Assembly (NCBI GenBank): GCA_030685015.1
Contig: JAUXWS010000002.1
Coordinates: forward strand, 1-23,438
Length of the DNA stretch: 23,438 nucleotides
Direction: 5' to 3'
Origin: a bacterium
GTDB taxonomy: Bacteria > CAIWAD01
The notes below the pieces were generated by a model. The model was not told the origin of the DNA, searched no databases, and saw only the letters and a program-made list of their open reading frames with translations. The stretch's first letter is position 1. Every line of letters begins with the position of its first letter. Positions 15,123 through 23,078 of the stretch are shown here, one piece after another. Made by a program: the position numbers and the translations under genes.

Positions 15123-16406
15123 ATGCCCGTCACCGTCTTGATCGGCGCCCAGTGGGGCGATGAGGGCAAGGGCAAGATCATCGACGCCCTGGCGCCCGGC
15201 CTGCAGATGGTGGTCCGCTACCAGGGCGGTCCCAACGCCGGCCACACGGTGATCGCCGATGGCCGGCGCATCGTCCTGCATCAGGTCCCCACCGGCATCC
15301 TCCACACCAGCGTGTCCTGCCTGATCAGCCCCGGCGTCCTGCTCGACCCCTGGGAGTTGCTGGACGAGCTGGCCATGCTGGCCGCTCAGGGCGTGGACCT
15401 GGACCGCCTGCGCGTCTCACCCTCCTGCCACCTCATCATGCCCTGGCACCGCCGCCTGGACCGGGCCCGCGAGGCGGCCCTGGACTCCACGGGCGGCGCC
15501 ATCGGCACCACCGGGCGCGGCATGGGTCCCTGCGCCATGGACAAGGCCGGCCGCCGGGGCGTGCGCCTGGGGGACCTGCTGGATCCGGCCCGTCGCGGCC
15601 AGGTGGCCGCCGGCCTGGAGCGCGCCAACGCCGAGTTGGCGACCCTCGGCGCCGAGCCGCTGCCCCGCGCCGAAGTGGATGCAGCCTGCGCCCAGGCCGC
15701 CCTGGGATTGGCTCCCTTCGTGGCGGACACCCAGGTCCTTCTGCACGAGGTCCTGCAACGAGGCGGCCGGGTGCTGATGGAAGGCGCCCAGGGCGCCATG
15801 CTGGATCTGGACTGGGGGACCTACCCCTATGTCACATCCACCCATCCTTCGGCGGGCGGGGCCTGCACGGGCGGCGGCGTGCCCCTGCGCCAGATCGACC
15901 AGGTGATCGGCATCTGCAAAGTCTACGCCACCCGCGTGGGCAACGGCCCCTTTCCCACCGAGTTCCCCCCCGGCCCCTTCGCCGACGCCTTCCGCACCCA
16001 GGCCGGCGAGTTCGGCGCCACCACCGGACGTCCCCGCCGCTGCGGCTGGTTCGACGCGGTGGCCGCCCGCTACGCCTGCCGCCTCAACGGGTTCACGGAG
16101 CTGGCCCTGACCAAGCTGGACGTGCTGGACGGTCAGGAGGAGGTGCGCGCCGCGGTGGCTTATGAGCTGGAGGGCCGGCGCCACGACGAGATGCCGGAGG
16201 ATCTGCGCCGCCTCGAATCCGGCGTCACGCCGGTGTGGCAAGGTTTTCCTGGCTGGACGGACAGCGCCGCAGCCGGCGCTTGGGACGAGCTGCCCTCCCC
16301 GGCACGACGCTACTTGGCCTGGCTGGAGGAGGATCTGGCCACTCCCATCGGCTGGGTCTCCAACGGTCCCGACCGCCGCCAGCTGATCCGTCGACCCGGC
16401 GCCTGA
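15123..16406 (+). CDS. purA: Adenylosuccinate synthetase
   Basis: 427 residues, standard length. It joins IMP and aspartate with GTP in the first committed step to AMP. The N-terminal loop WGDEGKGK carries catalytic D13 and NAGHT carries catalytic H41. Other motifs are GTTGRGMGP, MEGAQGAMLDLDWGTYPYVTSTHP, TTGRPRRCGWFD, TKLDVLDG and the guanine-binding SNGPDR at the end. MGPCAMDK replaces the more common GPAYxDK, a small variation. GAGGAAG gives the start at 15123, just after the secDF terminator. With no room for a promoter between terminator and start, transcription must come from inside secF or from read-through. It heads a run of six closely spaced genes. Confidence 0.95.
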   Translation: MPVTVLIGAQWGDEGKGKIIDALAPGLQMVVRYQGGPNAGHTVIADGRRIVLHQVPTGILHTSVSCLISPGVLLDPWELLDELAMLAAQGVDLDRLRVSPSCHLIMPWHRRLDRAREAALDSTGGAIGTTGRGMGPCAMDKAGRRGVRLGDLLDPARRGQVAAGLERANAELATLGAEPLPRAEVDAACAQAALGLAPFVADTQVLLHEVLQRGGRVLMEGAQGAMLDLDWGTYPYVTSTHPSAGGACTGGGVPLRQIDQVIGICKVYATRVGNGPFPTEFPPGPFADAFRTQAGEFGATTGRPRRCGWFDAVAARYACRLNGFTELALTKLDVLDGQEEVRAAVAYELEGRRHDEMPEDLRRLESGVTPVWQGFPGWTDSAAAGAWDELPSPARRYLAWLEEDLATPIGWVSNGPDRRQLIRRPGA

Positions 16407-16425
16407 GCCGTTCCAGGGAACCCAC

Positions 16426-17481
16426 ATGTTCTGGATCTACACGGGCTTCATCGTCTTCGTCGTCGCCATGCTGGTGCTGGACCTGGGCGTCTTCCACCGG
16501 AAGGCCCATGTCATTTCCGTGCGTGAGGCCCTGGGCTGGGCCGCCTTCTGGATCAGTCTCGCCCTCAGCTTCACCGTGTTCATCTACTTCGCCTACGACC
16601 ACCACTGGCAGGGTCTGGGCACCACCATCGACCCGGTGGACGGCCTGCTCAACACGGGCCATCTGGCCAGCATCAAGTACATCACCGGCTACTTGATCGA
16701 AGAGTCCCTCAGCATGGACAACCTCTTCGTCATCGCCTTGATCCTGGGCTTCTTCGCCGTGCCCGCCGTCCTCCAGCACCGCGTCCTCTTCTGGGGCATC
16801 CTGGCCGCCATGGTGTTGCGCGGCCTGATGATCGCCATCGGAGCCGGTCTGGTGGCACGCTTCCACTGGATCCTCTACCTCTTCGGCGCCTTCCTCGTCT
16901 TCACCGGCATCAAGATGCTCCTTGCCAAGGACGAGGAGACGGACCTCGAGTCCAACATCCTGGTGCGCACCGCCCGCCGCTTCTTCCCGGTGAGCACGCG
17001 CTTCTACGGTCAGCACTTCATGGTGCGGGCCGGCTCCCCCGAGGCGGCGCTGCCGGTCTGCGGTGGCGCGGACCCGGTGATGGCGGCGGCCAAAACGGGG
17101 GCCTTGGTCCTCACGCCCCTGGCCCTGGCCCTCATCGTGGTGGAGGCGGCGGACGTGGTCTTCGCCGTGGACTCCATCCCGGCCATCTTCGCCATCACGG
17201 CCGATCCCTTCCTCGTCTTCACCAGCAACATCTTCGCCATCCTGGGGCTGCGCAGCCTCTTCTTCGCCCTGGCCGGCATGCTGCGCACCTTCCGTTACCT
17301 GAGAGTCTCGCTCTCCCTCGTCCTTACCTTGGTGGGCGTCAAGATGCTGGCCGCCCACTGGCTGCGGGATCTGCTGGGCAGCCACTTCAATCTCTATCTT
17401 CTGGGCGCCGTCCTGCTCATCCTGGCGGGCGGCGTGATCGCCTCGCTGCTGGTGCGACAGCCGGCCGGCGACGAATCCTGA
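16426..17481 (+). CDS. TerC-family integral membrane protein
   Basis: 351 residues with about eight or nine hydrophobic helices. The two family signatures are present: LIEESLSMDNLFVIALI (about 89-105) and the repeat VVEAADVVFAVDSIPAIFAIT followed by PFLVFTSNIFAILGLRSLFF (about 240-285). The conserved acidic residues in these helices are thought to bind metal ions. Members have been linked to tellurite resistance, manganese export and metal loading of exported enzymes; which applies here is not known. It begins 19 bases after purA and is probably in the same operon. Confidence 0.92.
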   Translation: MFWIYTGFIVFVVAMLVLDLGVFHRKAHVISVREALGWAAFWISLALSFTVFIYFAYDHHWQGLGTTIDPVDGLLNTGHLASIKYITGYLIEESLSMDNLFVIALILGFFAVPAVLQHRVLFWGILAAMVLRGLMIAIGAGLVARFHWILYLFGAFLVFTGIKMLLAKDEETDLESNILVRTARRFFPVSTRFYGQHFMVRAGSPEAALPVCGGADPVMAAAKTGALVLTPLALALIVVEAADVVFAVDSIPAIFAITADPFLVFTSNIFAILGLRSLFFALAGMLRTFRYLRVSLSLVLTLVGVKMLAAHWLRDLLGSHFNLYLLGAVLLILAGGVIASLLVRQPAGDES

Positions 17482-17538
17482 TCCACGGGGCCGCTTGGCG
17501 CCCTGCCCCCGTCCAGGCTGGAGATCTTGGAGCATGTC

Positions 17539-18420
17539 ATGACAACATGTCGCGTCGCCCGCATGGCCGGATCGTGGTACCCGGACCAGCCCACCGCGCT
17601 GGCCTCGCTCCTGGATGAGCTGCGCCCCGCGGCGCGGCCCACCTCCTCCCGCCCCGCACCGAGTGCCAGGTTGGCCGGCCTGCTCGCTCCCCATGCCGGT
17701 TACCATTACAGCGGGCACACCGCCGCAGCGGCCTATGCCGCCCTGGATGAGTGGCGGCCGGCCCGGGTGGTGGTGCTGGCCCCCTCCCACCGCGAAGCCT
17801 TCTCCGGCGCCTGCGCCTGGAGTCCGGTGGCGGGGCGGGCCGCGCCCGGCAACTGGCGCACGCCACTGGGTGAGATCCCGGTGGACGACGCTTTCCTGGA
17901 GCGTCTGGGCCACGCCTTGCCCCGCCTGAGGTACGGCCAGGCCGGCCACGGGGAGGAGCACAGCCTGGAACTGCAGCTGCCCTTCCTCCAGCAGGCGCTG
18001 GGAGCCTTCCGCTTGGCGCCCATCGTCCTGGGCGAGCAGAGCGCGGACACCGTGCTGCACCTGTCCGCGGCGCTGAGCGAGGTGCTGCGCGACGAGCACG
18101 CGGCCTGCCCCACCCTGCTCGTCGCCTCCTCCGATCTCAGCCACTTCCATCCTTTGGACCATGCGACGCGCCTGGACAGCCGCTTCCTCGACCTCTTCGC
18201 GGCGGGGGACGAGCACGAGCTGCTGGGGGAACTGGCGGCGGGCTCCTGCGAAGCCTGCGGCGGTGGACCGGCCGCCGCGCTGCTCTCCTGCTGCCGGCAC
18301 CTGATGAAGCGTCCCATTGTGGAGATCCTGGACTACCGCACCAGCGCCGAGGCGGGAGGCGACGAGAGCCGCGTGGTGGGTTACGGCGCCGCCCTGGTGC
18401 GGGATGGCGATGATGTCTGA
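17539..18420 (+). CDS. Memo-family protein (AmmeMemoRadiSam system protein B type)
   Basis: 293 residues. The N-terminus VARMAGSWYPD and the motifs LLAPHAGYHYSGHTA, VLAPSHREAF, EEHSLELQLPFLQ, VASSDLSHFHP and CEACGGGP are those of the Memo family. The four residues that bind metal in human MEMO1 have counterparts: H52, H84, H202 and C240. The family is related to extradiol dioxygenases; its bacterial role is unclear. The usual partners, an AMMECR1 protein and a radical SAM enzyme, are not in the window. GGAG six bases upstream fixes ATG at 17539. Its stop overlaps the start of the next gene. Confidence 0.9.
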   Translation: MTTCRVARMAGSWYPDQPTALASLLDELRPAARPTSSRPAPSARLAGLLAPHAGYHYSGHTAAAAYAALDEWRPARVVVLAPSHREAFSGACAWSPVAGRAAPGNWRTPLGEIPVDDAFLERLGHALPRLRYGQAGHGEEHSLELQLPFLQQALGAFRLAPIVLGEQSADTVLHLSAALSEVLRDEHAACPTLLVASSDLSHFHPLDHATRLDSRFLDLFAAGDEHELLGELAAGSCEACGGGPAAALLSCCRHLMKRPIVEILDYRTSAEAGGDESRVVGYGAALVRDGDDV

Positions 18421-19261
18421 GCGCACCCGCCACTTCCGCCTGGGCCTCCTCGGCGTGGGCGCCGCCGCACGCGGCGTGCTGCCCGCCCTGCAGGGCACGG
18501 GGCTGGTCGACCTCGCCTTCGCCGCCGATCCCGCCCATGCCGGCGAGACCCTGGCGGGACAGACCGTGCGCGACGAGGCCCCCGAACCGCTGGGAGCGGA
18601 CCTTCTGCTCCTGGCCGTGCGCGAGGCGCAGCTGCCCGGGCTGGTGGACCGCCTGGCCCGCCGCTTGGAGCGGGAGAACCTGCCCGGCCGCATCGTCCTG
18701 CAGGTGAGCGCCTCCGCGCCATTGGCCGGATTGGAGCCCCTCAGCCGGGCGGGCGTCCTGGCGGGCCTGCTCCATCCCCTCCAGACCTTCCCGCCCGGCG
18801 TTCCGCCGCCGGAGCAGATCCCCTTCTGGGCGCTGGGCGGCGACGCGGCCCTGCGCCAGGAGCTGGCGCCTCTGCTGGGGAGGCTGGCCGACGAATGGCT
18901 TTGGCTGGAGCCACAGGATCAGCTTCCCTATCATCTTAGCGCCGTGCTGGCCTGCAACTTCCTGCCGGCGATGGCTTCCCTCTGCCGCCGCCTGTGGCCG
19001 GGAGATCCCGCCCAGGCCTGGCGGGCGCTGCAGCCCATCGTGGGACAGACCCTGCGCAACCTGGCGGCGGGACCACCGGAGCTGGCGGTGAGCGGCCCCG
19101 CCACCCGGGGCGACCAGGTGACGATGGAGCGGCACCTGGCCTGGCTGGCCGACCATCATCCCGCGCTGGTGACGGTCTATGAGCAGCTCAGCGGCGAGAT
19201 CCTGTCCCTGCGGACCGACCGCATGAACGCAGCTTTGTTGGACGTGGCAAAGGAGGAATGA
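18410..19261 (+). CDS. Rossmann-like and DUF2520 domain protein
   Basis: 283 residues. The N-terminal Rossmann fold (FRLGLLGVGAAARGVLPAL, then ADLLLLAVREAQLPGLVDRLA) should bind a dinucleotide. The C-terminal half is DUF2520, recognisable by LLHPLQTFPPG and the closing SGPATRGDQVTMERHLAWL. It resembles pyrroline-5-carboxylate or F420-dependent reductases in layout, but the substrate is unknown. Three in-frame ATGs (18404, 18410, 18413) overlap the end of the Memo gene, so translation is likely coupled. It is widespread in FCB genomes. Confidence 0.85.
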   Translation: MMSERTRHFRLGLLGVGAAARGVLPALQGTGLVDLAFAADPAHAGETLAGQTVRDEAPEPLGADLLLLAVREAQLPGLVDRLARRLERENLPGRIVLQVSASAPLAGLEPLSRAGVLAGLLHPLQTFPPGVPPPEQIPFWALGGDAALRQELAPLLGRLADEWLWLEPQDQLPYHLSAVLACNFLPAMASLCRRLWPGDPAQAWRALQPIVGQTLRNLAAGPPELAVSGPATRGDQVTMERHLAWLADHHPALVTVYEQLSGEILSLRTDRMNAALLDVAKEE

Positions 19262-19309
19262 ACTGGACCCTGGCACGCTCCTTTCAACCAAGCATCGAGG
19301 AGAATCGCC

Positions 19310-20863
19310 ATGTCACGACGAGTGTTGTGGGCGGACGACGAGATCGACCTGCTGCGGCCGCACATTCTCATCCTGGAGCGGCAGGGCTACGAGGTGGCGG
19401 GCGTCACCAACGGCATGGACGCCCTGGAACGGGTCCGCCAGGAGCGCTGGGATCTCGTCCTCCTGGACGAGATGATGCCGGGCATGACCGGGCTGGACAC
19501 GCTGAAAGAGATCAAGAAGCTGGACGCGGCACTGCCCTGCGTCATGGTCACCAAGAGCGAATCCGAATCCCTCATGGACCAGGCCATCGGCCGCCAGATC
19601 GACGATTACCTGACCAAGCCGGTCAATCCCAGCCAGATCATCGCCGTCTGCAAGCGGATCATCGACCGTCAGCGTCTCACCGGCCGCAACTTGAGCGAGA
19701 GCTACATGCAAGGCCTCGCCGGCATCGGCCGGACGCTGGCCCTGGGGGCGGGCTGGCGGGAATTCCAGGACTTCCATCAGCAACTCTGCGCCTGGGACCT
19801 GGAGCTGGACGAGCGCCCCGAGCTGGGCTTCGGCCAGACCCTCCTCGACCAGCGGCGGGAATGCAACCGCGAGTTCTCCCGGCTGGTGGAGCGCGAATAC
19901 CTGGACTGGATCAACGGCTCCGGCGGCCCCATGATGAGTCCCTCCGTCGTCAAGCAGGTGGTGGTGCCCCTGCTGCGCGAAGAGCGCCCCGTCCTCTTCT
20001 GCGTGATCGACTGCATGCGGATGGACCATTGGATGGTGCTGGAGAAAACCCTGCGCGAGAAATTCCGCGTGCGCCGGGAGGTGCAGGTCTCCATCCTGCC
20101 CAGCGCCACGCCCTATGCGCGGAACGCCATTTTCGCCGGCATGTACCCGGCGGACATCGCCAAGACCCATGCCGAGTTCTGGGAGCGCAACATGGACGAC
20201 GAGGGCAACACCAACCGCCACGAGCGGCAGTTCCTCGACCACCAACTGCGCCTCAACGGACTGGAGTTCAAGCCCGCCCACAAGTACATCAAGGTCATCG
20301 ACCTGGCCGAGGCGGGCGACACGTTGAAAAAGGTGGACAACCTCTTCAACCACCGCTTCGTCAGCATGGTGTGGAACTTCGTGGACATCCTGGCCCACAG
20401 CCGCAACCAGAACGACATCGTGCGGGAGATGGTGCCGGACGAGGCTGCCTACCGCAGCGTCGTCTCCGCCTGGTTCCGCCACAGCGCCCTCAACCAGATC
20501 CTCGAGGCTTTCCGCGAGAAGGGCTACACCATCGTCATCACCAGCGACCACGGCTCGGTGCGCGTCCAGCGTGGCGCCCGCATCTACAGCGACCGCGACG
20601 CCACCCGCGGCGTGCGTTGGAAGCTGGGCCGCAACCTGCGACTGGAGGACGACCGCAGCGGCATTTTCGTGGACAAGCCGGAGAAATGGCGGCTGCCCCA
20701 CGGCAAGATCAGCGAGACGATGGCCTTCGCCACCGAGGATCACATGTTCCTCTACGGCAACAACTACAACCAGTACCTGGCCCAGTTCAAGGACAGCTTC
20801 CAGCACGGCGGCATTTCCATGGAGGAGATGATCCTGCCCGTTGCGGTGTTGGAGCCGCGATGA
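19310..20863 (+). CDS. porX: PorX-type response regulator with PglZ/alkaline-phosphatase domain
   Basis: 517 residues. The receiver domain (1-120) has D9/D10, phospho-acceptor D53 in LLDEMMPGMTGL and K103 in LTKPVNP. A helical linker leads to a PglZ domain of the alkaline-phosphatase superfamily (about 220-517) with FCVIDCMRMDHW, the nucleophile region LPSATPYARNAIFAG (T267), TSDHGSVRV (D413, H414) and the closing HGGISMEEMILP. In Porphyromonas and Flavobacterium, PorX controls the type IX secretion system and hydrolyses oligonucleotides. The same architecture here suggests a comparable envelope or secretion signalling role. No PorY kinase is in the window. GGAG seven bases upstream fixes the start. 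Confidence 0.93.
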   Translation: MSRRVLWADDEIDLLRPHILILERQGYEVAGVTNGMDALERVRQERWDLVLLDEMMPGMTGLDTLKEIKKLDAALPCVMVTKSESESLMDQAIGRQIDDYLTKPVNPSQIIAVCKRIIDRQRLTGRNLSESYMQGLAGIGRTLALGAGWREFQDFHQQLCAWDLELDERPELGFGQTLLDQRRECNREFSRLVEREYLDWINGSGGPMMSPSVVKQVVVPLLREERPVLFCVIDCMRMDHWMVLEKTLREKFRVRREVQVSILPSATPYARNAIFAGMYPADIAKTHAEFWERNMDDEGNTNRHERQFLDHQLRLNGLEFKPAHKYIKVIDLAEAGDTLKKVDNLFNHRFVSMVWNFVDILAHSRNQNDIVREMVPDEAAYRSVVSAWFRHSALNQILEAFREKGYTIVITSDHGSVRVQRGARIYSDRDATRGVRWKLGRNLRLEDDRSGIFVDKPEKWRLPHGKISETMAFATEDHMFLYGNNYNQYLAQFKDSFQHGGISMEEMILPVAVLEPR

Positions 20864-20915
20864 GGATCCGCCCTGGATCCCCGCCACGCGGGATGGTGCT
20901 GGAGCCGCGCTGATG
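20846..20915 (+). repeat. Imperfect duplication at the porX-tsaE junction
   Basis: About 18-20 bases at the end of porX (from 20846, encoding VLEPR and the stop) recur 50 bases later (from 20896) with two changes. The second copy supplies the GGAG (20901-20904) that serves as the tsaE ribosome site. Confidence 0.6.
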
Positions 20916-21401
20916 GATCTGCCGCTTCCAACGGGCGGACGGCTCTCGCCGCCAATACTCCTGCCGGACCTGGCCGCCACGCGGGCGGCGGGCGCCCTCC
21001 TGGCTCGAGGCCTGTCGGGCGGCGAGCTGATCCTGCTCGAGGGGCCGCTGGGGGCCGGCAAGACGAGCTTGGTCCAGGGGCTGGCCGCGGAGCTGGACGT
21101 GAGCGGCGACGTGACCAGCCCCACCTTCGCCCTATGCAATCGTCTGGCCGGCAGGCTGGAGCTGCACCACTACGACCTCTACCGCATGGACACCCTGGAC
21201 CGCCTCCGCCGCATCGGCTTCGAGGAGAGCTTGGAGAGCGGGGCGGTGGTGCTGGTGGAGTGGCCCGCCCTGGCCTTGCCCCTGCTGCGGGGTGAAGTCC
21301 TGCTCGTCCGCCTCGACCACGCCGGCGAGGTGCGCCAGCTACGCTGGGGCCGGCTGCCCATCGGGGCGTTGGCGGCCCAGGAATTCTGTCCGCCCACTTG
21401 A
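20913..21401 (+). CDS. tsaE: TsaE, ATPase for tRNA t6A37 modification
   Basis: 162 residues, typical length. The P-loop GPLGAGKTS (44-52) follows a GGELILLEG strand; TSPTF (68-72), HHYDLYRMD (85-93) and VEWPALA (115-121) complete the family pattern. TsaE works with TsaB, TsaC and TsaD to place threonylcarbamoyl on adenosine 37 of ANN-decoding tRNAs. The position next to porX is a recurring FCB arrangement. ATG at 20913 is chosen because GGAG lies eight bases upstream and longer forms have no site. Confidence 0.94.
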   Translation: MDLPLPTGGRLSPPILLPDLAATRAAGALLARGLSGGELILLEGPLGAGKTSLVQGLAAELDVSGDVTSPTFALCNRLAGRLELHHYDLYRMDTLDRLRRIGFEESLESGAVVLVEWPALALPLLRGEVLLVRLDHAGEVRQLRWGRLPIGALAAQEFCPPT

Positions 21402-21677
21402 GCCTGGCATTCGTGGGCAACGGGCAGGTCGTCCATCGCCCCTGTCTGCAGCCACGATAGTGTGCAGATTGGACTTCTCCTTGCTATCCATTGCATCTTC
21501 TGATAGCTTGTCGAGGAATTATCAGGCTGAGCCCCACTTTATTCGTAGTCTGCACCGGCACAACTTGTTCAACAACAGATCTTCGACCTGACCGGGCCGT
21601 GGTCCTGGCCGGACGGGGAGCTTCAGACGAGGCTCCACAGGAGCACGAGCCACACGATTCAACGAAAGGTGCGCGAA
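21402..21677 (+). other. Intergenic region with probable leader of the lipoprotein gene
   Basis: No gene is seen. Base composition drops toward AT in the middle. An inverted repeat CTGATA (21500-21505) and TATCAG (21520-21525) with a 14-base loop is present. No terminator follows tsaE clearly, and a promoter for the lipoprotein gene is likely here but could not be placed with confidence. Confidence 0.4.
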
Positions 21678-22985
21678 ATGATCCGTCGAACCATTTTCCA
21701 TCCACTGGTGCATGCGTTGCTGCTCTTGGCCATCCTGTTGGCCGGTTGCGAGGAAGTCACCAATGTGTACGAGACTTATCCGAACAATGGACGCGTCATT
21801 GGCAACGTCAGTGGCCGCGTCCTGGACAGCATCCTGAACACGGCCATCGCCGGCGCCATCATCTCCTATGCCGACAATGGCCGCACTTTGACCACAACCA
21901 CCAATGCCACCGGCTATTACGCCATCACCGGGCTTGACCCCGGCACCTATTCCCTGACCATCACCGCCGGCGCCACTTTTGCCACGGTAAGCACCCTGGT
22001 TGTCATTCCGGACTTGGATGAGATCGGCATCGTGGACATCCCCACGGAGGAGGACTTCAACTTCAACATCAACCGCGATGTCATGATGTATGGCTTCCAC
22101 AGCGGCATCCAGGGCACGGCCTACAAGCGGATCGATGCCAGCACCATCGTGCCGGCGGCGGGCCTGCTCGTGCGTGCCAGCTTCATCGCCTTCAACCTGA
22201 CTCCTTCCTACTACGAGACCATGACCGACGCCAATGGCGCATTCTCCTTCACCGACCTTCCATCCACCGCTTCCGCCAACGTCTTCACCTACTCCTTCAC
22301 CAGCGATGGATACGTCTTTGGCGGGTGGCAGGGAAACGTGAATCTGTTCCCCAATCACACCTCACAAATGAACAACATCATTCTGGCCCTGGTGCAGGAT
22401 GAGCCCTTCATTGTGTCGAACAACCTGGGCGGCGGGCAGTTTGGCATCAACAACGCCATCGTCCTCACCTTCAACAAGGCCATGCGTCCGGACCAGTTCA
22501 CGGCGACCCTGCAGGGGAACAGCCTGGTTGAGCTGAATACGCCCGTGTGGAGCCAGGGCAATCGCACCGTGACCATCACGCCCAACGAGCCGCTTCGGTT
22601 GGAGCAGCAGTACCTCTTGAACCTGGCGGGCATGGCCACCGACAACAGCGCCTATGGCGAAGTCATCCAGTTCCGCACCCAGGACGGGATTTTCATCAGG
22701 TCCTCCAGCCTGCAGATGTACGACGGCTTCTATGCGATTGGCGCCAATGACGCCATCGTCATCCGCTATTCCGAGGCGATCAACGTGGCCGACAGCCGGA
22801 ATGTCTACCGCGTGAACGGGGCGGATGTCCCGGTCAGCTTCTCCAACGGCGACCGGAACATCACGATCAGCGCGCCCGCCGGCGGCTATCCGGGGGCCCA
22901 GATCAACCTCTTCGTCACGGTCTATTCCACGCTGGCGCCTTACGACAACGACGTGCTCAACCGGACGGTCGTCATCAGCCAATAG
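21678..22985 (+). CDS. Lipoprotein with carboxypeptidase-regulatory-like and SbsA Ig-like domains
   Basis: 435 residues. A lipoprotein signal ends in the lipobox LLAGC, making C24 the lipid-bearing residue. NVSGRVLDSILNTAIAGAIISY and TNATGYYAITGLDPGTYSLTI (about 35-95) form a CnaB/carboxypeptidase-regulatory-like beta-sandwich; a second related repeat is suggested by TMTDANGAFSFTDLP. VLTFNKAMRPDQF to ITPNEPLRLEQQYLLNLAG (about 258-320) is a Big_5/SbsA-type Ig-like domain, and another Ig-like stretch follows with IVIRYSEAINVADS. It is likely a surface or periplasmic structural or binding protein; no enzymatic motif is seen. AAAGG eight bases upstream fixes ATG at 21678. Confidence 0.82.
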   Translation: MIRRTIFHPLVHALLLLAILLAGCEEVTNVYETYPNNGRVIGNVSGRVLDSILNTAIAGAIISYADNGRTLTTTTNATGYYAITGLDPGTYSLTITAGATFATVSTLVVIPDLDEIGIVDIPTEEDFNFNINRDVMMYGFHSGIQGTAYKRIDASTIVPAAGLLVRASFIAFNLTPSYYETMTDANGAFSFTDLPSTASANVFTYSFTSDGYVFGGWQGNVNLFPNHTSQMNNIILALVQDEPFIVSNNLGGGQFGINNAIVLTFNKAMRPDQFTATLQGNSLVELNTPVWSQGNRTVTITPNEPLRLEQQYLLNLAGMATDNSAYGEVIQFRTQDGIFIRSSSLQMYDGFYAIGANDAIVIRYSEAINVADSRNVYRVNGADVPVSFSNGDRNITISAPAGGYPGAQINLFVTVYSTLAPYDNDVLNRTVVISQ

Positions 22986-23029
22986 CTTGCACGGCGGGTC
23001 GGCCCGCGCTTGGCAATCGAATCTCGGAG

Positions 23030-23066
23030 AAGGCCCTCGCCACGGCGGGGGCCTTCCTCTTCTGCC
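23030..23066. terminator. Hairpin terminator between convergent genes
   Basis: AAGGCCC (about 23032-23038) pairs with GGGCCTT (about 23049-23056) with further inner pairing, followed on the plus strand by CCTCTTCT. The T tract is poor, so it may be a weak or bidirectional terminator between the lipoprotein and chemoreceptor genes. Confidence 0.5.
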
Positions 23067-23078
23067 GGGTCGGCCGCA

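Noticed and set aside
16225-18693. An 822-codon minus-strand frame opposite terC and the Memo gene
   Set aside because: It has the same shadow pattern, with repeated acidic, Gln and His runs and no recognisable domain.
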